A stretch of 64,000 bases of DNA from Corallococcus interemptor (GTDB lineage: Bacteria > Myxococcota > Myxococcia > Myxococcales > Myxococcaceae): contig NZ_RAWM01000030.1 in NCBI RefSeq assembly GCF_003668875.1, forward strand, positions 1-64,000. The letters are read 5' to 3'. The notes beneath the pieces are model-generated. The model was not told where the DNA came from. It did not search any database and saw only the letters and a list, made by a program, of their open reading frames with translations. This document shows positions 62,096 to 64,000 of the stretch, in pieces. Position 1 is the stretch's first letter. Every line of letters begins with the position of its first letter. The translations under genes and the position numbers were made by a program.

Positions 62096-64000
62096 ATGCC
62101 CCTGTCTCGCATCGTCGCGCCCGTCCTCGCCCTGCTGCTCGCCGCGTGTCCTGGATCCACGCCTCCGACGCCGGTCTCGCCCGCCGACAGCGGCGTGAGC
62201 TTCGATGGCGGCGTGCCCGACGCCGGTGGCGAGCAGACCGACGCCGGTAGCGAGCAGACCGACGGCGGCACGACGGATGACGGGGGGACTCCGGCGCTGG
62301 GGTTGGAGTCCTCGGTGCTGGACGAAGCCAACACAGGCATGCCCTACCGGGCCGTGCTCGCGGCCAGCGGTGGAACCGCGCCCTATTCGTGGCGGGTGAC
62401 GCTGGGTGCTCCCGTGGAGGGGCTCACGCTGGCCCCGGACGGAACCCTGAGCGGCACGCCTGCCTTCGCGGGATGGAACCGCTTCACGGTGGAGGTCCTG
62501 GACTCCCAGGGCGCTCGCGCCGAAGGGACCGTGGCCCTCAACGTCACCGGCCTCAGGTACCTCCCCCTGCCGGAGGCCTACGTCTCGGAACCCTACCGCC
62601 ACGCCTTCCACCTCCCGGAGGCCTCCGCGGCTCAGGTCTGGACCGTGAACACGGTGCCGGCGGCGGGACTGGGCCTCGCCTCAAATGGGATCCTGTCCGG
62701 GACGCCCACGAGCCCGGGCGCGAAGGTGCTGGAGGTGACCGTCCGGGACGCGGGCCGCGAAGCGACGGGGTCCTACTTCCTGGTCACCGTGACGCTGCCC
62801 TCCGTCCTCACCACCTCGCTGCCGGAGGCCTTCGTGGCGGAGCCCTACACCGTCACGCTGCAGGCCACGGGCGGCGTGCCCCCCTACACCTGGTCCGCGC
62901 TCCCGGGGACGTTGCCCTCCGGGCTCACTCTGCGGGAGTCGGGCGTCCTGACGGGCACGCTCTCCGGCGAGGGAAGGACCTTCACCGTCACCGCCACGGA
63001 TTTGAACGGGCGCACGGCCTCACGCCAGCTGACGCTGTCCACCCCCAGCGCCCTCCAGGTGACGTCACTGGGGCTCGGGGACGGACGCGTGGGGCAGCCC
63101 TATGCCTTCACCCTCACCGCCTCTGGTGGGCGAGCGCCGCTCACGTGGAGCTTCACCGGGACGCTGGCCGCGGGCCTCACCCTGTCCACGAACGGCGCGC
63201 TGTCCGGCACGCCCACCGCCGCGGGCACGGTGCCCTTCACCGTGACCGTTCGCGACGCGGACGGGAAGACCGCGTCCGCGCGGCTGATGATGATGATCCA
63301 GCCGCCCCTCTCGCTGTTCACCGTGGGCCACTGGAACCTGGAGTGGTTCGGCGCGCCCAACCAGGGCCCGGTGAACTCCACGTCCGACGGCGGCGTGACC
63401 GATGACCTCCAGGTCGCTGGCGCCACGAGCGTCATCCGCGATGCCAGGGCCCACGTCTGGGGCCTGGTGGAGATGGTGGACACCGCGGACTTCAACACGC
63501 TCAAGGCGGGGCTGCCCGGCGGCTACAACGGCTTCCTCGCCAACAACACCACCTACGTGCTCAGCGGCACGTCGCAGTACTCCGCCGGCGAGCAGAAGCC
63601 CGGCATCCTCTACGACAGCACGCTCACCTACCGCAGCGCCCAGGTCATCCTCACCGCGCAGGCCGCGGACTTCGGCGGCCGCCCGCCGCTACGCGTGGAC
63701 TTCACCACCCGCATCCACGGCGAGGACACGCCGCTGGTCGTCATCGTCACGCACATGAAGGCCTTCGAGGACCGCACGTCCTACGACCAGCGCAAGCGCT
63801 CCGCGACCGCCCTCAAGAACTACCTGGACCAGTGGCTGCCCGAGGCGCGCGTGCTCGTCATCGGCGACTGGAACGACGACCTGGACCACTCCATCTCCAC
63901 GGAGAACGGCGTCGCGCTGCCCTCGCCCTACCTGAACTTCCTGAACGACCCCGCGCACTACACCTTCCTCACGCGCGTGCTGACCGACGCCAACCTCCGC
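62096..64000 (+). CDS. Lipoprotein with Ig-like repeats and an endonuclease/exonuclease/phosphatase domain (partial, runs off the right edge)
   Basis: The reading frame from ATG 62096 is open for 635 codons to the window's end. A lipoprotein signal (MPLSRIVAPVLALLLAACPG, lipobox LAAC) is followed by an Asp/Gly-rich linker and four putative-Ig (He_PIG) units, each with a conserved L-x-x-x-G-x-L-S/T-G-T-P pattern (for example LAPDGTLSGTPAFAGWNRF). The last visible 220 residues start GHWNLEWFGAPNQG and contain THMKAFEDRTSYDQRKR and VIGDWNDDLD, typical of an EEP-fold nuclease/phosphatase. It is probably a surface or secreted nuclease. The 3' end is missing. Confidence 0.85.
   Translation, partial: MPLSRIVAPVLALLLAACPGSTPPTPVSPADSGVSFDGGVPDAGGEQTDAGSEQTDGGTTDDGGTPALGLESSVLDEANTGMPYRAVLAASGGTAPYSWRVTLGAPVEGLTLAPDGTLSGTPAFAGWNRFTVEVLDSQGARAEGTVALNVTGLRYLPLPEAYVSEPYRHAFHLPEASAAQVWTVNTVPAAGLGLASNGILSGTPTSPGAKVLEVTVRDAGREATGSYFLVTVTLPSVLTTSLPEAFVAEPYTVTLQATGGVPPYTWSALPGTLPSGLTLRESGVLTGTLSGEGRTFTVTATDLNGRTASRQLTLSTPSALQVTSLGLGDGRVGQPYAFTLTASGGRAPLTWSFTGTLAAGLTLSTNGALSGTPTAAGTVPFTVTVRDADGKTASARLMMMIQPPLSLFTVGHWNLEWFGAPNQGPVNSTSDGGVTDDLQVAGATSVIRDARAHVWGLVEMVDTADFNTLKAGLPGGYNGFLANNTTYVLSGTSQYSAGEQKPGILYDSTLTYRSAQVILTAQAADFGGRPPLRVDFTTRIHGEDTPLVVIVTHMKAFEDRTSYDQRKRSATALKNYLDQWLPEARVLVIGDWNDDLDHSISTENGVALPSPYLNFLNDPAHYTFLTRVLTDANLR

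Overview
The window is very GC-rich, almost fully coding DNA with strong third-position GC bias. Many products are lipoproteins, and several families point to a myxobacterium of the Myxococcaceae (Corallococcus/Myxococcus type): a sigma factor resembling the Myxococcales-specific sigma-70 family, a lipoprotein-type Tox-REase-5 toxin with an Imm52-like immunity protein, and Asp-Ala-Gly-Thr-rich secreted lipoproteins. The placement is inferred from gene content only. I see no rRNA, tRNA, CRISPR array, prophage or insertion sequence.

Layout. 0-11 kb is housekeeping: a receiver protein, oligoribonuclease, an archease-like protein, a phosphoribosyltransferase divergent from PRPP synthetase, an enoyl-CoA hydratase-like enzyme, an M1 aminopeptidase lipoprotein, a lipid A-type acyltransferase, alanine racemase, a sigma factor and a metallophosphatase. 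11-24 kb holds secreted hydrolases (two serine beta-lactamase-like proteins, an SGNH hydrolase), lipoproteins, an XRE regulator, a receiver, a histidine kinase and a GT-B glycosyltransferase. 24-29.5 kb is a tandem array of four paralogous membrane proteins; at least three have a sigma-70-like promoter whose -35 box overlaps the preceding paralog's stop codon. 29.5-37 kb has an exported pirin, small envelope proteins, two convergent glycosyltransferases whose ends overlap by 70 bp, and a MATE exporter.

37.1-45.5 kb is the most interesting region. It is a tightly coupled eight-gene operon: inositol-3-phosphate synthase, an HD-like protein, a Gfo/Idh/MocA oxidoreductase, a zinc-ribbon metallo-beta-lactamase-fold protein, a YcaO protein, an IolE/IolI-like TIM-barrel protein, a GT4 glycosyltransferase and a PIG-L deacetylase. 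The set recalls the first steps of mycothiol synthesis, but MshC and MshD are absent and a YcaO enzyme is present. An uncharacterised inositol-glycoside metabolite is the best inference.

45.5-48 kb carries a toxin/immunity pair and a TPR protein. 49-54.4 kb is a second notable system: an operon of PP2C phosphatase, protein kinase, nicotinamidase-like hydrolase and vWA protein (the TerY-type triad plus an NAD-salvage-like enzyme) beside an NrtR-type Nudix regulator. Matching 15-bp dyads of the form GTGTC-N5-GACAC lie upstream of both units. The end of the window has a diacylglycerol-kinase-like enzyme, an SDR, a PEGA-type protein, an M64 peptidase, a lamin-tail lipoprotein, and a lipoprotein with Ig-like repeats and an endonuclease/exonuclease/phosphatase domain that runs off the right edge.
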